13,539 bases of DNA, from NCBI GenBank assembly GCA_038203935.1, contig JBBRDM010000151.1, positions 1-13,539 of the forward strand, read 5' to 3'. The position numbers were made by a program, and so were the translations under genes. The notes beneath the pieces are model-generated. The model did not search any database and had not been told where the DNA came from. It saw only the letters and a program-made list of their open reading frames with translations. This document shows positions 6,329 through 13,539 of the stretch, one piece after another; within the stretch, counting starts at the first letter, position 1, and each line of letters begins with the position of its first letter. This DNA comes from JANXSG01 sp038203935. Lineage in GTDB: Bacteria; Armatimonadota; Chthonomonadetes; Chthonomonadales; Chthonomonadaceae.

Positions 6329-8557
6329 ATGAGGCCGCAGCCAAGCCACTATTTTAACTACTGTGTGCTAACGATCTTCTCTCTCGTACTGCTCGCTCCC
6401 TTAATGCTCGGAAGGACCCTCTATTGGGGTGATATCTCACTCTACTTCGAGCCCATGGCAGCGTTCGCCAGGAATGAGTTCCTTCAGGGTCACATTCCAC
6501 TTTGGAATCCCTACGTGTTGTCTGGACAGCCTTATCTCGGCAACCCACAGATGGCAGTATTCTACCCTCCTGCCTGGCTGCTTGCTTGTTTCCCTTCACG
6601 GCTTTTCTTATCAGTAATGAGTGTCACTCATCTTACACTATGCGGGCTATTCACCTACAAATATCTATGCCACTGGAGCCGTCATCGATTGTCAGCGTTG
6701 GTTGGGGGCATTCTGTATATGGGCAGCTCATGCCTTGTTAGCCGGCTGCAGTTTCCGTCGATGACACAGACGGCAGCCTATTTCCCTCTGATGCTTCTGG
6801 CAATCGATAGATGTATCGAAAGGCCGGGACGTAAGAATACGCTGATGCTTGCTGGGATAGTCGCCTTTACGGTGCTGGCTGGTCATCCACAAATGGCGTA
6901 TCTCATACTGCTGAGTGCGCTTTTCTACTCGATAATCAGAGTGCTGCATCATTTTAGAAATATCCGTAAGCAGAGCTTAACGATACGAAAAAGGAGTATA
7001 GTGGCGACGCTTTCGAGCGGATTCCTGCTGGGACTTGCGCTCACTTCCGCTCAAATATTGCCTTGTATCCAGCTTTTGTTAGTAAGCCCTCGGGGTGAAA
7101 TGACAGCCGCTCAGGCGAACCGATTTGTATTTGAACCCTCCCATCTGCTGACTTTGATATTTCCCAATTTTTTTGGGCATCCGGCCAATGCAGATTATTG
7201 GGGTGGGGGAAATGCCTGGGAACCGTCGATATTTATGGGATGGCTTCCGCTGGTTCTTACCATCGTTGGCGTAAAATGGACGTGGAGAAGAAGGCGAACT
7301 CGTTTCTGGACTATATTAGGTCTGTTCGGAATTTGGACATCATTCGGAAATAGCGGAGGTCTCTACTGGCTGGCGTTCAAACTCATACCAGGAATCTCCA
7401 GTTTTCATGACCCTGCAAGGTTTCTATTTCTGACTACCTTTTCGATTGTGATTCTGAGCGCTGCGGGACTGGATCGTTATCTCGAATATCTGAATAGGGA
7501 TATACCCACACTTCGATGGGCCGTGCTGTTAATCACTATCCTGCCATTATGGTGGTATGGCAAGGATTGGAATCCAACGCAAAGCCAGAAGAAGAATTTA
7601 ATGCAGCCACAGATAATTACTTCTCTGAAAAGGTCAATTCCAGCAGACACCAGAATCTATCTCCCTGCACATGATCTGCTATGGAGGCGGTTCATAACCG
7701 ATGGATACAATGACTACGAGACCATCGATATAGATAATCCGAAAGGATATCTCAGTACGCTTATTCCTAATCTTAACATGAACTGGAAGCTGCCATCAGC
7801 CAGCGGATACGAACCTGTTCCGATATTAGCTCCTTGCGCGATAGACGGCCTTGCCAGAACGGCAATGCGCCGAAACGAGCCGAATTTTTCGCGTCTCGTT
7901 GGATTGATGCATGGTGGGGTAATCTTGCTTCCTGCTTCCAGCCATCTCTACGATCCAAGAATGAACCTGATGCAGATATACGATGCCTCGGGCAAACAGC
8001 TTAGAGGTCAGCTAAATATCAGCCTGAACAAAGACGTTGCGCCTCTTGCCTGGATCGTACGCCATGAGAGGCATGTGGATGGGAAAATGCGGATCGAAGC
8101 TGCACTTTGCGCTCCCGATTTTTTCCCGCAAAGTACTGTGATAATATCTGGTCAGCAAAATCCGAAGCTGTTGGAACTGGAATGGGGACAAGAGTTAGAG
8201 ACGAGTCGTCATTATCATCCAGCGGTTGTACATAACGTGAGTAATACATCGCTTTCAATCGATGCTGATTGTGGACCAAATCCTGGAATACTGGTGATAT
8301 CGATTACAGATTATCCGGGGTGGCATGCCGCTATTGATGGGCATCCAGCCACTATTTCTCGAGCCGACGGCGCCTATATGGCCGTTTATACTCCCGCCGG
8401 CAAAAGCCATATAGAACTGAATTACAGCCCGGATATTTATAGGATCGGCCTCTATTTGACATGTCTGGCAGCCGCTCTAACTATATTTTTATGGCTGAGC
8501 ATAAATGGATTTGGTTACAAACTGAACCGTGCGTACAGGGCAGGAGGGAACGATTGA
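6329..8557 (+). CDS. YfhO-like polytopic membrane protein (GT-C type, putative glycosyltransferase)
   Basis: 742 residues. After a first membrane helix (about 11-28) comes the family hallmark: GDISLYFEPMAAFAR (34-48), HIPLWNPYVLSGQPYLGNPQ (55-74) and YPP at 79-81. The Asp-bearing first outer loop is typical of GT-C enzymes. Many further hydrophobic helices follow, with SSFHDPARFLFL in the middle region. The C-terminal half is largely soluble and probably periplasmic. It ends with the YfhO signature YPGWHAAIDG and YTPAGKSHIELNYSP, then a last helix (IGLYLTCLAAALTIFLWL). Gram-positive YfhO relatives glycosylate lipoteichoic acid; in other bacteria the acceptor is unknown. It sits 5 nt after the CofE-like gene, and its TGA overlaps the TTG start of the next membrane glycosyltransferase, suggesting coupled synthesis and shared function. 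Confidence 0.85.
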   Translation: MRPQPSHYFNYCVLTIFSLVLLAPLMLGRTLYWGDISLYFEPMAAFARNEFLQGHIPLWNPYVLSGQPYLGNPQMAVFYPPAWLLACFPSRLFLSVMSVTHLTLCGLFTYKYLCHWSRHRLSALVGGILYMGSSCLVSRLQFPSMTQTAAYFPLMLLAIDRCIERPGRKNTLMLAGIVAFTVLAGHPQMAYLILLSALFYSIIRVLHHFRNIRKQSLTIRKRSIVATLSSGFLLGLALTSAQILPCIQLLLVSPRGEMTAAQANRFVFEPSHLLTLIFPNFFGHPANADYWGGGNAWEPSIFMGWLPLVLTIVGVKWTWRRRRTRFWTILGLFGIWTSFGNSGGLYWLAFKLIPGISSFHDPARFLFLTTFSIVILSAAGLDRYLEYLNRDIPTLRWAVLLITILPLWWYGKDWNPTQSQKKNLMQPQIITSLKRSIPADTRIYLPAHDLLWRRFITDGYNDYETIDIDNPKGYLSTLIPNLNMNWKLPSASGYEPVPILAPCAIDGLARTAMRRNEPNFSRLVGLMHGGVILLPASSHLYDPRMNLMQIYDASGKQLRGQLNISLNKDVAPLAWIVRHERHVDGKMRIEAALCAPDFFPQSTVIISGQQNPKLLELEWGQELETSRHYHPAVVHNVSNTSLSIDADCGPNPGILVISITDYPGWHAAIDGHPATISRADGAYMAVYTPAGKSHIELNYSPDIYRIGLYLTCLAAALTIFLWLSINGFGYKLNRAYRAGGND
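8542..8547 (+). promoter_or_regulatory. Ribosome binding site deciding the TTG start at 8554
   Basis: AGGAGG, a full Shine-Dalgarno core, 6 nt before the TTG at 8554. It lies inside the end of the YfhO-like gene and makes the upstream in-frame ATG at 8461 unlikely. Confidence 0.8.
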
Positions 8558-10314
8558 GCCCTATCACCATAAAATATTCTGGAAGGCGTGCATTACTTTT
8601 AATATGTTTGCTATTGATAATCGGTCTGCGTGTGGTTGCGCTCAGCTCGGATGCCTATCCGAAGCTTTCATGGAGTTCTGCCCTATTAACAGACGAGGGA
8701 TTTTATATTCACAATGCCAGGAATCTAATTCTTTTTGGGCGGGAGAAAACAGATGGTTTCAACAATGCCTTAATTATGCCGACTTTGCACTATCTTCAGA
8801 TAGCTGTCTTTAAAATATTTGGTGTCGGGGTAGTTCAAGCCCGTATGATTTCCGTCGTATTAAGCCTTCTTACACTGATAATATTTTATCGTGCCATCCT
8901 GCTCGTTTTTGGGATGAACGCAGCCGTGCTTTCAACACTATTTCTAGGTCTTGACCATATTAATCTGCTTTATAATCGCATGGCGCTAATGGATACCCCG
9001 GCAGCGTTTGTAATGACTGTCACCTTCTATTTATTTTGCAGCGCCTACCAAAAAAGTCTTTTAAGAGAGGGCGATTTAAATCAGCAAACAGCAGCAAATT
9101 CTGTGAGTATTCCTAAATTATCATTCTGGTGGATGCTTTGTGGAATCATGCTGATATTATGTTATGCTACACGAGGCGTGGCTGCAATTCTATTTCCAGC
9201 TCCTATAATTGCTTTATGGTACTGCAAAGATATTCCACTTAAACGAAGTATTGCACCACTGATAGCAGGCATATTAGCTGGATATCTGCTCTACAAGTTA
9301 ACCTGGATAAATTCTCATCAGGATGAAATGATGAGGATGAGCCATTACTATTTCAGCGTACAACTCATACCACATCGATTCATAACACTGTATTTTAACA
9401 TCCGCCGTGCTTTGATGGATTCTGGAGGATTGTTTCCTTATCTGTTCAAGCACAGCGCAATACAGTTCCTGCTCACGATCCTATCATTAATGGTACTGCC
9501 TACTAATTATTGCCGCGCGCGGCTCACTAAAATGCAGTATGCATTGCTCACTTTTTGCGCGGCCTGGGTATTAACTGCCTGGATAGCTTTTTTCTGCATC
9601 AACTATGCTCCAAGTCGATACTATGTTCTTTTTTATCCAGCGATGGCTGCGATAGCGGGGATTGCTCTATCGCAGCCAGAAGTCATTAGTGAGCATCTCC
9701 GAAATTCGCGATCGACGAGGGCGAGTATCTGCTTTCTCTTTTTCTTTTATCTTCTCCGTGCTGCAGATATTATGCAGATTGGAATAGCTCAGGCTGCTGG
9801 TTTTACGATTTGTGTGCTTGTTTTTGGTATAATGTGGAAAAAGCAGATTCCCGTTAAATTTGAGAAGCCAAAAAAACTCTACTATATTCTGTTATCGATC
9901 TGGTTTATATTAAATGGCTGCTGGACTTTCGACTGGCTTTATCATCTCTCTTACAGGCAGATTCAGGCAGATCACTGGCTTGAAGCGAATCTTCCTGCGA
10001 ACAGCGTCCTTTTTGGGGCTGTTGCCCCGGGCCTGTGTATGGATAATCACTTTCAGGCAGTCAGCGTTATAGCTAAACTATGCAATGATGATCATCCTGT
10101 CGAGCGTGCGCAGCATGTTCCAAGATATATAATTATATTAGATGACAATCGATTCAATTCGCGGTGGAAAGAGCAGTGGTGGGTTAAAAACTATCCCTCC
10201 GTGATGCAGCAGAAGAATAGAATCCATAGCTTTACAGGACTCATGCGCCCATTTTTCACTATTGGAATCTATCCTGTGCCAAATAATGAGTTCACGGAAA
10301 TACCTGTTAAATGA
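8554..10314 (+). CDS. Membrane glycosyltransferase, GT39/ArnT-PMT-like (GT-C fold)
   Basis: 586 residues from TTG 8554. The start overlaps the stop of the preceding gene in TTGA and has AGGAGG 6 nt upstream; a longer frame from ATG 8461 would add 31 hydrophilic residues lying on top of the YfhO C-terminus. Membrane helix 1 is about residues 13-30. The first periplasmic loop carries LLTDEGFYIHNARNLI, with Asp47-Glu48 at the place of the catalytic acidic residue of ArnT/PMT enzymes. Next come FGVGVVQARMISVVLSLLTL and LYNRMALMDTPAAF, as usual in family PF13231/PF02366. About ten or more hydrophobic helices and a short soluble C-terminal domain follow. It should move a sugar from a polyprenyl-phosphate donor to an envelope acceptor; donor and acceptor are unknown. 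It ends in an ATGA overlap with the CBS gene. Confidence 0.85.
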   Translation: MSPITIKYSGRRALLLICLLLIIGLRVVALSSDAYPKLSWSSALLTDEGFYIHNARNLILFGREKTDGFNNALIMPTLHYLQIAVFKIFGVGVVQARMISVVLSLLTLIIFYRAILLVFGMNAAVLSTLFLGLDHINLLYNRMALMDTPAAFVMTVTFYLFCSAYQKSLLREGDLNQQTAANSVSIPKLSFWWMLCGIMLILCYATRGVAAILFPAPIIALWYCKDIPLKRSIAPLIAGILAGYLLYKLTWINSHQDEMMRMSHYYFSVQLIPHRFITLYFNIRRALMDSGGLFPYLFKHSAIQFLLTILSLMVLPTNYCRARLTKMQYALLTFCAAWVLTAWIAFFCINYAPSRYYVLFYPAMAAIAGIALSQPEVISEHLRNSRSTRASICFLFFFYLLRAADIMQIGIAQAAGFTICVLVFGIMWKKQIPVKFEKPKKLYYILLSIWFILNGCWTFDWLYHLSYRQIQADHWLEANLPANSVLFGAVAPGLCMDNHFQAVSVIAKLCNDDHPVERAQHVPRYIIILDDNRFNSRWKEQWWVKNYPSVMQQKNRIHSFTGLMRPFFTIGIYPVPNNEFTEIPVK

Positions 10315-10751
10315 GTATAATGATAGTTCTACAGTTGATGAAAACGCATGTGGTCAAAGTTTCTGAGAATGCTTCCATTAGTGAAGCAATAGATCTCATG
10401 GATCTCTATCAAGTGCGCGGACTGCCGGTAGTTGATTCAGAGGGGATTTTATGCGGATATCTGAGTGAAAAAGATATTTACAAACATTTGACAAAAGATT
10501 TCAATAGCTCTGCGTCTTCAATTATTGATTGTTCAGTGAGCGTTTCCGCCTATGGTGAACATATAGTTAAGGAATGGATGACTGCTCCCGCGATTACAAT
10601 AAATGAAAATAGTCCGGCTATGGATGTATTTGATCTCATGTTGTGCAAAAATCTCAAACGAATACCAGTAATTTCTGATGATCGACAGCTTATTGGAACA
10701 ATAAATCGAATCGATATTATGCGTGCTTTAATTGAAAATACATTGACCTGA
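10311..10751 (+). CDS. Protein with two CBS domains
   Basis: 146 residues, made of one CBS pair (Bateman module). CBS1 spans about residues 7-62 (VVKVSENASISEAIDLM, VRGLPVVDSEG, GYLSEKDIYKHL). CBS2 spans about 86-142 (EWMTAPAITINENSPAMDVF, LKRIPVISDDRQLIGTINRI). Such modules bind adenosyl ligands such as AMP, ATP or S-adenosylmethionine and regulate a partner. No catalytic domain is attached, so it is probably a free-standing cytoplasmic sensor. ATG 10311 overlaps the previous stop (ATGA); ATG 10320 (Met4) would also fit and matches the usual CBS N-terminus MxVxxLM. Its TGA shares one base with the next ATG (TGATG). Placement between a glycosyltransferase and a methyltransferase-like gene leaves the partner open. 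Confidence 0.88.
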   Translation: MSIMIVLQLMKTHVVKVSENASISEAIDLMDLYQVRGLPVVDSEGILCGYLSEKDIYKHLTKDFNSSASSIIDCSVSVSAYGEHIVKEWMTAPAITINENSPAMDVFDLMLCKNLKRIPVISDDRQLIGTINRIDIMRALIENTLT

Positions 10752-11599
10752 TGCCATTTATTCCATCAAAACAACTATTGGATCGGGTACTAAAAGGGGA
10801 GCGATTTCTTTCTGATGGAGCAGTTGGCACAGAACTGATTCGCCAGGGTATCGATAAAAACGACATACTTCGAACCAATCTTTTTGATTATGAAAAAGTG
10901 ATCGATCTCCATCGAAACTATCTGATTGCTGGTTCCCAGATAATAACAACGAATACCTTCGGGCTTAGAACGCATGAAGATTGGGCAAATGCGATTCAAG
11001 CAGGAATCTCAGCCGCAATGCTGGCAGTTCAGGGCAGCAGCCAGGAAGCCGGCGTGTGGGTTTCTATGATACCAGCGGTCGCGCTGTTAGAAATAGAAGG
11101 CTTGCAGATGTTAGCTGAGAATTCGATGCATTGGCCAGGTGCTGTATTTCTGGAAACTTGCACTGGCCTTCAAACTGGCTTGGATGCTCTGAAAGCCTTG
11201 CAGGTTCTTAATCTCGATTTAACCGCGATCACTTGCCATTTTAACGAAGACGGTTTAATGGCGGATGGATCGACTCCAGAAACTGCTGCAGCCGCTTTTG
11301 CGGATGCAGGCGCAGACCTGGTGGGTGCAAACTGCGGTGAGAACCCGTTCTCATTTGTTAATATCGCCAGCAGCATGCGTTCTGTAACAGATTTGCCAGT
11401 AATTATGCAGCCAAATGCAGGTACTCCGCGGTATCTGAAAAACGGAACAGTTGAATATCCGATAAGTGATCAGGAGTTTGCAGAGGCAGCAAAGCAGCTG
11501 TACGACGTCGGCGTCAATATCATCGGCGGATGCTGTGGGACAAGCCCGGCTGCTATCGAGGCGGTAAGCAAAAAGCTATTCCATCAATCCATTTACTAA
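10751..11599 (+). CDS. Homocysteine S-methyltransferase family protein (MetH N-terminal-like), short form
   Basis: 282 residues, TIM-barrel family PF02574. Family motifs: FLSDGAVGTELIRQG (19-33), then H54 and AGSQIITTNTFG (60-71), and ANCGENP (193-199). The three zinc ligands are present: Cys195 and the pair Cys261-Cys262 in GGCCGTSP. Family members bind homocysteine thiolate on zinc and transfer a methyl group, in MetH from methyl-tetrahydrofolate by way of cobalamin. The protein is shorter than the roughly 350-residue MetH module, and the usual GSxGPxG loop after the second strand is replaced by WVSMIPAVALLEIEG (103-117). No cobalamin, folate or reactivation domain is attached. It may therefore need separate partner proteins, or methylate another thiol. 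Start ATG overlaps the CBS stop as TGATG; no separate strong RBS, so it is probably translationally coupled. Confidence 0.82.
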   Translation: MPFIPSKQLLDRVLKGERFLSDGAVGTELIRQGIDKNDILRTNLFDYEKVIDLHRNYLIAGSQIITTNTFGLRTHEDWANAIQAGISAAMLAVQGSSQEAGVWVSMIPAVALLEIEGLQMLAENSMHWPGAVFLETCTGLQTGLDALKALQVLNLDLTAITCHFNEDGLMADGSTPETAAAAFADAGADLVGANCGENPFSFVNIASSMRSVTDLPVIMQPNAGTPRYLKNGTVEYPISDQEFAEAAKQLYDVGVNIIGGCCGTSPAAIEAVSKKLFHQSIY

Positions 11600-11611
11600 T
11601 ATTCTTTTCCT

Positions 11612-11617
11612 GGAGGA
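11612..11617 (+). promoter_or_regulatory. Ribosome binding site deciding the GTG start of the binding-protein gene
   Basis: GGAGGA, 7 nt before GTG 11625. The alternative ATG at 11664 would give a tidier signal peptide but has no comparable site upstream. Confidence 0.7.
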
Positions 11618-11624
11618 AAACTAC

Positions 11625-12839
11625 GTGGTAAGTCATCAATTCAAGATAGACAAATCCTTTAAGATGAAAAGTCTCCGGCTTATGGCCTCAGCAGGAGCAG
11701 CAGTGATAATATCGGGGTCGCTGCTCTCCGGCTGTAAAGATAAAACCACAACAGCTCCTGCAGTGAACAGTGAGATTATGGTTGGTGAATATGCTTCCCT
11801 GACAGGCGGTACCGCTACTTTTGGCACATCGACACATAATGGGATCCAGCTCGCAATTGATGAAGTGAACGCTGCTGGAGGCGTCAAGGGAAAAAAATTA
11901 AAACTCGTAACCGAAGATGATGCCAGCAAACCGGACAATGCGCGAACTGTGGTGACCAAGCTGATCACTCGTGATAAAGTGGTGGCTGTGCTTGGAGAAG
12001 TAGCCAGTACCAGAAGCATGGCGGCAGCGCCAGTGTGCCAGCAAAACAAAGTCCCTATGATAAGTCCGTCTTCTACAAATCCCGAGGTTACCAAAAAGGG
12101 TGACTATATATTCAGAGTCTGCTTTACCGATGACTTCCAGGCTGCCGTTGCAGGCAAGTTTGCATACGACCAGGGATTCAAAAAAGTCGCGGTATTTACA
12201 GATATGAAAAACGATTACAGTGTCGCATTTGGTAAATTTTTCAGCGAAATGTTTATCAAATCGGGCGGTAAAATCTCAGGAGAACAGACTTACCAGGAAG
12301 GCGATACCGATTTTAAAGCCCAGCTGAATTCGCTGAAGGCAACTAACCCGGATGCAATTCTGGTTCCTGGATACTACACGGAAGTCGGGACCATTGCCCG
12401 GCAGGCAAAAGAGATCGGACTGAACGTTCCGCTGATCGGAGGAGATGGCTGGGATTCTCCGCAATTGGTGCCAGGTGCAGGAACTGCGCTTGAAGGATCT
12501 TTTTTCAGTGACCACTATTTTTCCACATCGCTCAAAGAGGCGAACACGCAAAGCTTCATAACCGCCTTCAAAGCGAAATACAAACAGGAACCGGATGCTC
12601 TGGCTGCGCTTGGATATGATGCCGCGAAGATGCTCATCGATGCTATGGGACGCGCTGGTTCGCTCGATGGGACGGGGATTCGTGATGCACTGGCGACTAC
12701 CAAAGATTTCCCTGGTGTGACTGGTAAAATCACAATGGATGCTAATCGGAATGCCCGAAAAGCAGCGGTCATATTCCAGATTAAAGGCACTGAATTCAAC
12801 GTATTCAAATCGTATACCCCTGATCAGGTCGGCTTGTAG
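11625..12839 (+). CDS. livJ: Branched-chain amino acid-type ABC transporter substrate-binding lipoprotein
   Basis: 404 residues from GTG 11625. The signal peptide has basic residues, a hydrophobic core (about 19-34) and the lipobox LLSGC, with Cys37 as the lipidation site. Thus the protein is membrane-anchored outside the cytoplasm. A type I periplasmic-binding fold (Peripla_BP_6) follows: MVGEYASLTGGTATFGTS, GIQLAIDEVNAAGGVKGKKL, then VVAVLGEVASTRSMAAAP, PMISPSSTNPEVT, and YFRV-like YIFRVCFTDDFQAAV. The C-terminal lobe has PLIGGDGWDSPQL and LGYDAAKMLIDAM. It delivers ligand to the LivH/LivM permease. Leucine/isoleucine/valine is the family's default, but the ligand cannot be read from sequence; relatives bind urea, amides or aromatic acids. 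Its TAG directly abuts the ATG of the permease. 25 nt separate it from the methyltransferase-like gene. Confidence 0.92.
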   Translation: MVSHQFKIDKSFKMKSLRLMASAGAAVIISGSLLSGCKDKTTTAPAVNSEIMVGEYASLTGGTATFGTSTHNGIQLAIDEVNAAGGVKGKKLKLVTEDDASKPDNARTVVTKLITRDKVVAVLGEVASTRSMAAAPVCQQNKVPMISPSSTNPEVTKKGDYIFRVCFTDDFQAAVAGKFAYDQGFKKVAVFTDMKNDYSVAFGKFFSEMFIKSGGKISGEQTYQEGDTDFKAQLNSLKATNPDAILVPGYYTEVGTIARQAKEIGLNVPLIGGDGWDSPQLVPGAGTALEGSFFSDHYFSTSLKEANTQSFITAFKAKYKQEPDALAALGYDAAKMLIDAMGRAGSLDGTGIRDALATTKDFPGVTGKITMDANRNARKAAVIFQIKGTEFNVFKSYTPDQVGL

Positions 12840-13539
12840 ATGCAGGCACTCCTGCAAAATCTTATCTATGGAGTTCAGTTAGGAAGCCTTTATGCGCTCA
12901 TTGCCCTCGGTTATACGATGGTCTACGGTGTTTTGGGCCTCATCAACTTTGCCCATGGTGATGTCTATATGGTGGGGGCTTATGTAGGTTTTTACGCCTG
13001 CACAAAGTGGCTGCCATTTCAGGATATTACCGCTCACCCAGAGGCAGCCAATCATAATTTGATGCTTGCATTCGCTGCCCTGCTTCTCGCTATAATTCTT
13101 TGTGCACTGCTGGGGATGGTCATAGAGAGATTTGCATATCGGCCATTGCGGAACGGCTTAAAAAATGCAGATGCCCACTTTTGGGGATTTGTAATCGCTC
13201 TTCCTATTACGGCTCATTTTACAGAGATTTTATCAATTTCTGGCGCCGTTACACTGCTCATCACCGGGCTATTGGCGGGATATTTGCTGCGGCCAGTGAT
13301 AAAACACATGGCGTCCAGAATCAAGCTCACTTCTTCCCGCCTCAATGCACTTATTACCGCCATTGGAGTATCGCTGCTCCTTGAAAATGGCGGTATTCGG
13401 TTGTTTGGGGCAAATCCTAATTTTATTCCCAATCTGCTTCCTGAGCGCAAGTTCAATTTGCCGGGCGGCGTCTCCATGCAGAGTGGTCAGCTGGCTATAC
13501 TTCTGGTATCTTTAGTACTTATGGGGCTGCTGAGATATA
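12840..13539 (+). CDS. livH: Branched-chain amino acid-type ABC transporter permease (LivH), 3' end outside window, with internal insertion
   Basis: The frame is open from ATG 12840, directly after the preceding TAG, to the end of the window (233 codons seen). It encodes an inner-membrane permease of the LivH type, which pairs with LivM and the ATPases LivG/LivF. Conserved LivH landmarks: LLQNLIYGVQLGSLYALIAL (4-23), YTMVYGVLGLINFAHGDVYM (25-44), IERFAYRPLR (95-104), ALITAIGVSLLLENG (170-184) and FGANP (189-193). Between YRPLR and ALITAIG lie about 60 extra residues that are not part of standard LivH. The frame stays open and the downstream motifs are intact, so this is an in-frame insertion and not a frameshift. 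The rest of the importer genes should lie just beyond the window. Confidence 0.92.
   Translation, partial: MQALLQNLIYGVQLGSLYALIALGYTMVYGVLGLINFAHGDVYMVGAYVGFYACTKWLPFQDITAHPEAANHNLMLAFAALLLAIILCALLGMVIERFAYRPLRNGLKNADAHFWGFVIALPITAHFTEILSISGAVTLLITGLLAGYLLRPVIKHMASRIKLTSSRLNALITAIGVSLLLENGGIRLFGANPNFIPNLLPERKFNLPGGVSMQSGQLAILLVSLVLMGLLRY
13152..13337 (+). other. In-frame insertion within livH coding an extra hydrophobic segment
   Basis: Codes for LivH residues about 105-166. It contains two hydrophobic stretches (about 114-126 and 133-154) and ends in a basic segment (RPVIKHMASRIK). In common LivH proteins the RPLR motif is followed almost at once by the LITAIG motif. The boundaries are estimated from the flanking motifs. 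Confidence 0.6.

Noticed and set aside
8461..8553. ATG 8461 as the start of the GT39-like gene
   Set aside because: It would overlap the YfhO-like gene by 97 nt and has no clear ribosome site, whereas TTG 8554 has AGGAGG and a stop-start overlap.
11636..12857. Long antisense frames opposite livJ (152 and 193 codons)
   Set aside because: They mirror a strongly recognisable binding-protein gene, show no family motif or ribosome site, and are shadow frames.
13100..13477. 94- and 87-codon frames near the end of the window, considered as small genes
   Set aside because: They are out of frame with, or antisense to, the livH frame, which carries clear conserved motifs on both sides of them.

Overview
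This window is an ordinary-looking stretch of bacterial chromosome. It is densely coded, of middling GC by eye, and uses ATG, GTG and TTG starts with good Shine-Dalgarno sites. Two predicted lipoproteins, a PBP4-type peptidase and a LivJ/LivH importer indicate a bacterium. The mix of a CofE-like protein, YfhO and GT39-type membrane proteins and a periplasmic TPR lipoprotein would suit Armatimonadota or a neighbouring phylum, but this is a weak guess because no marker gene is present. I see no rRNA, tRNA, CRISPR array, insertion sequence or phage gene. No gene-free stretch exceeds about 160 bases.

Layout. (1) Positions 1-1586, plus strand: the 3' part of a soluble sensor histidine kinase with a GAF-like N-terminal end, followed by an OmpR/PhoB-type response regulator. 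(2) Positions 1659-3170, minus strand: dacB, a PBP4-type D-Ala-D-Ala carboxypeptidase/endopeptidase that converges on the regulator. (3) A divergent control region with two adjacent palindromes separates dacB from a plus-strand, ten-repeat TPR lipoprotein (3329-4651). (4) Positions 4667-5446, minus strand: a phosphorylase of the MTA phosphorylase/PNP family whose specificity residue is Asn, pointing to 6-oxopurine substrates. (5) A very good sigma70-type promoter at 5484-5512 starts a plus-strand run of seven genes that reaches the window's end: CofE-like protein, YfhO-like membrane protein, GT39-like membrane glycosyltransferase, two-CBS protein, homocysteine-methyltransferase-like protein, LivJ-type binding protein and LivH-type permease. 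The permease is cut by the window edge.

The seven genes are packed with a 5-nt gap, overlaps of 4, 4 and 1 nt, a 25-nt gap and a 0-nt junction, so they are probably one transcript with translational coupling. The two GT-C-type membrane proteins probably act together on a lipid-linked sugar. The CBS protein, methyltransferase-like protein and Liv importer form an amino-acid/one-carbon flavoured second half. No defence system or mobile island is visible. The most unusual points are the seven-gene operon itself, the roughly 60-residue insertion in LivH, the Asn-type 'MTA phosphorylase', the CofE-like protein with no other F420 gene in view, and the shortened methyltransferase.
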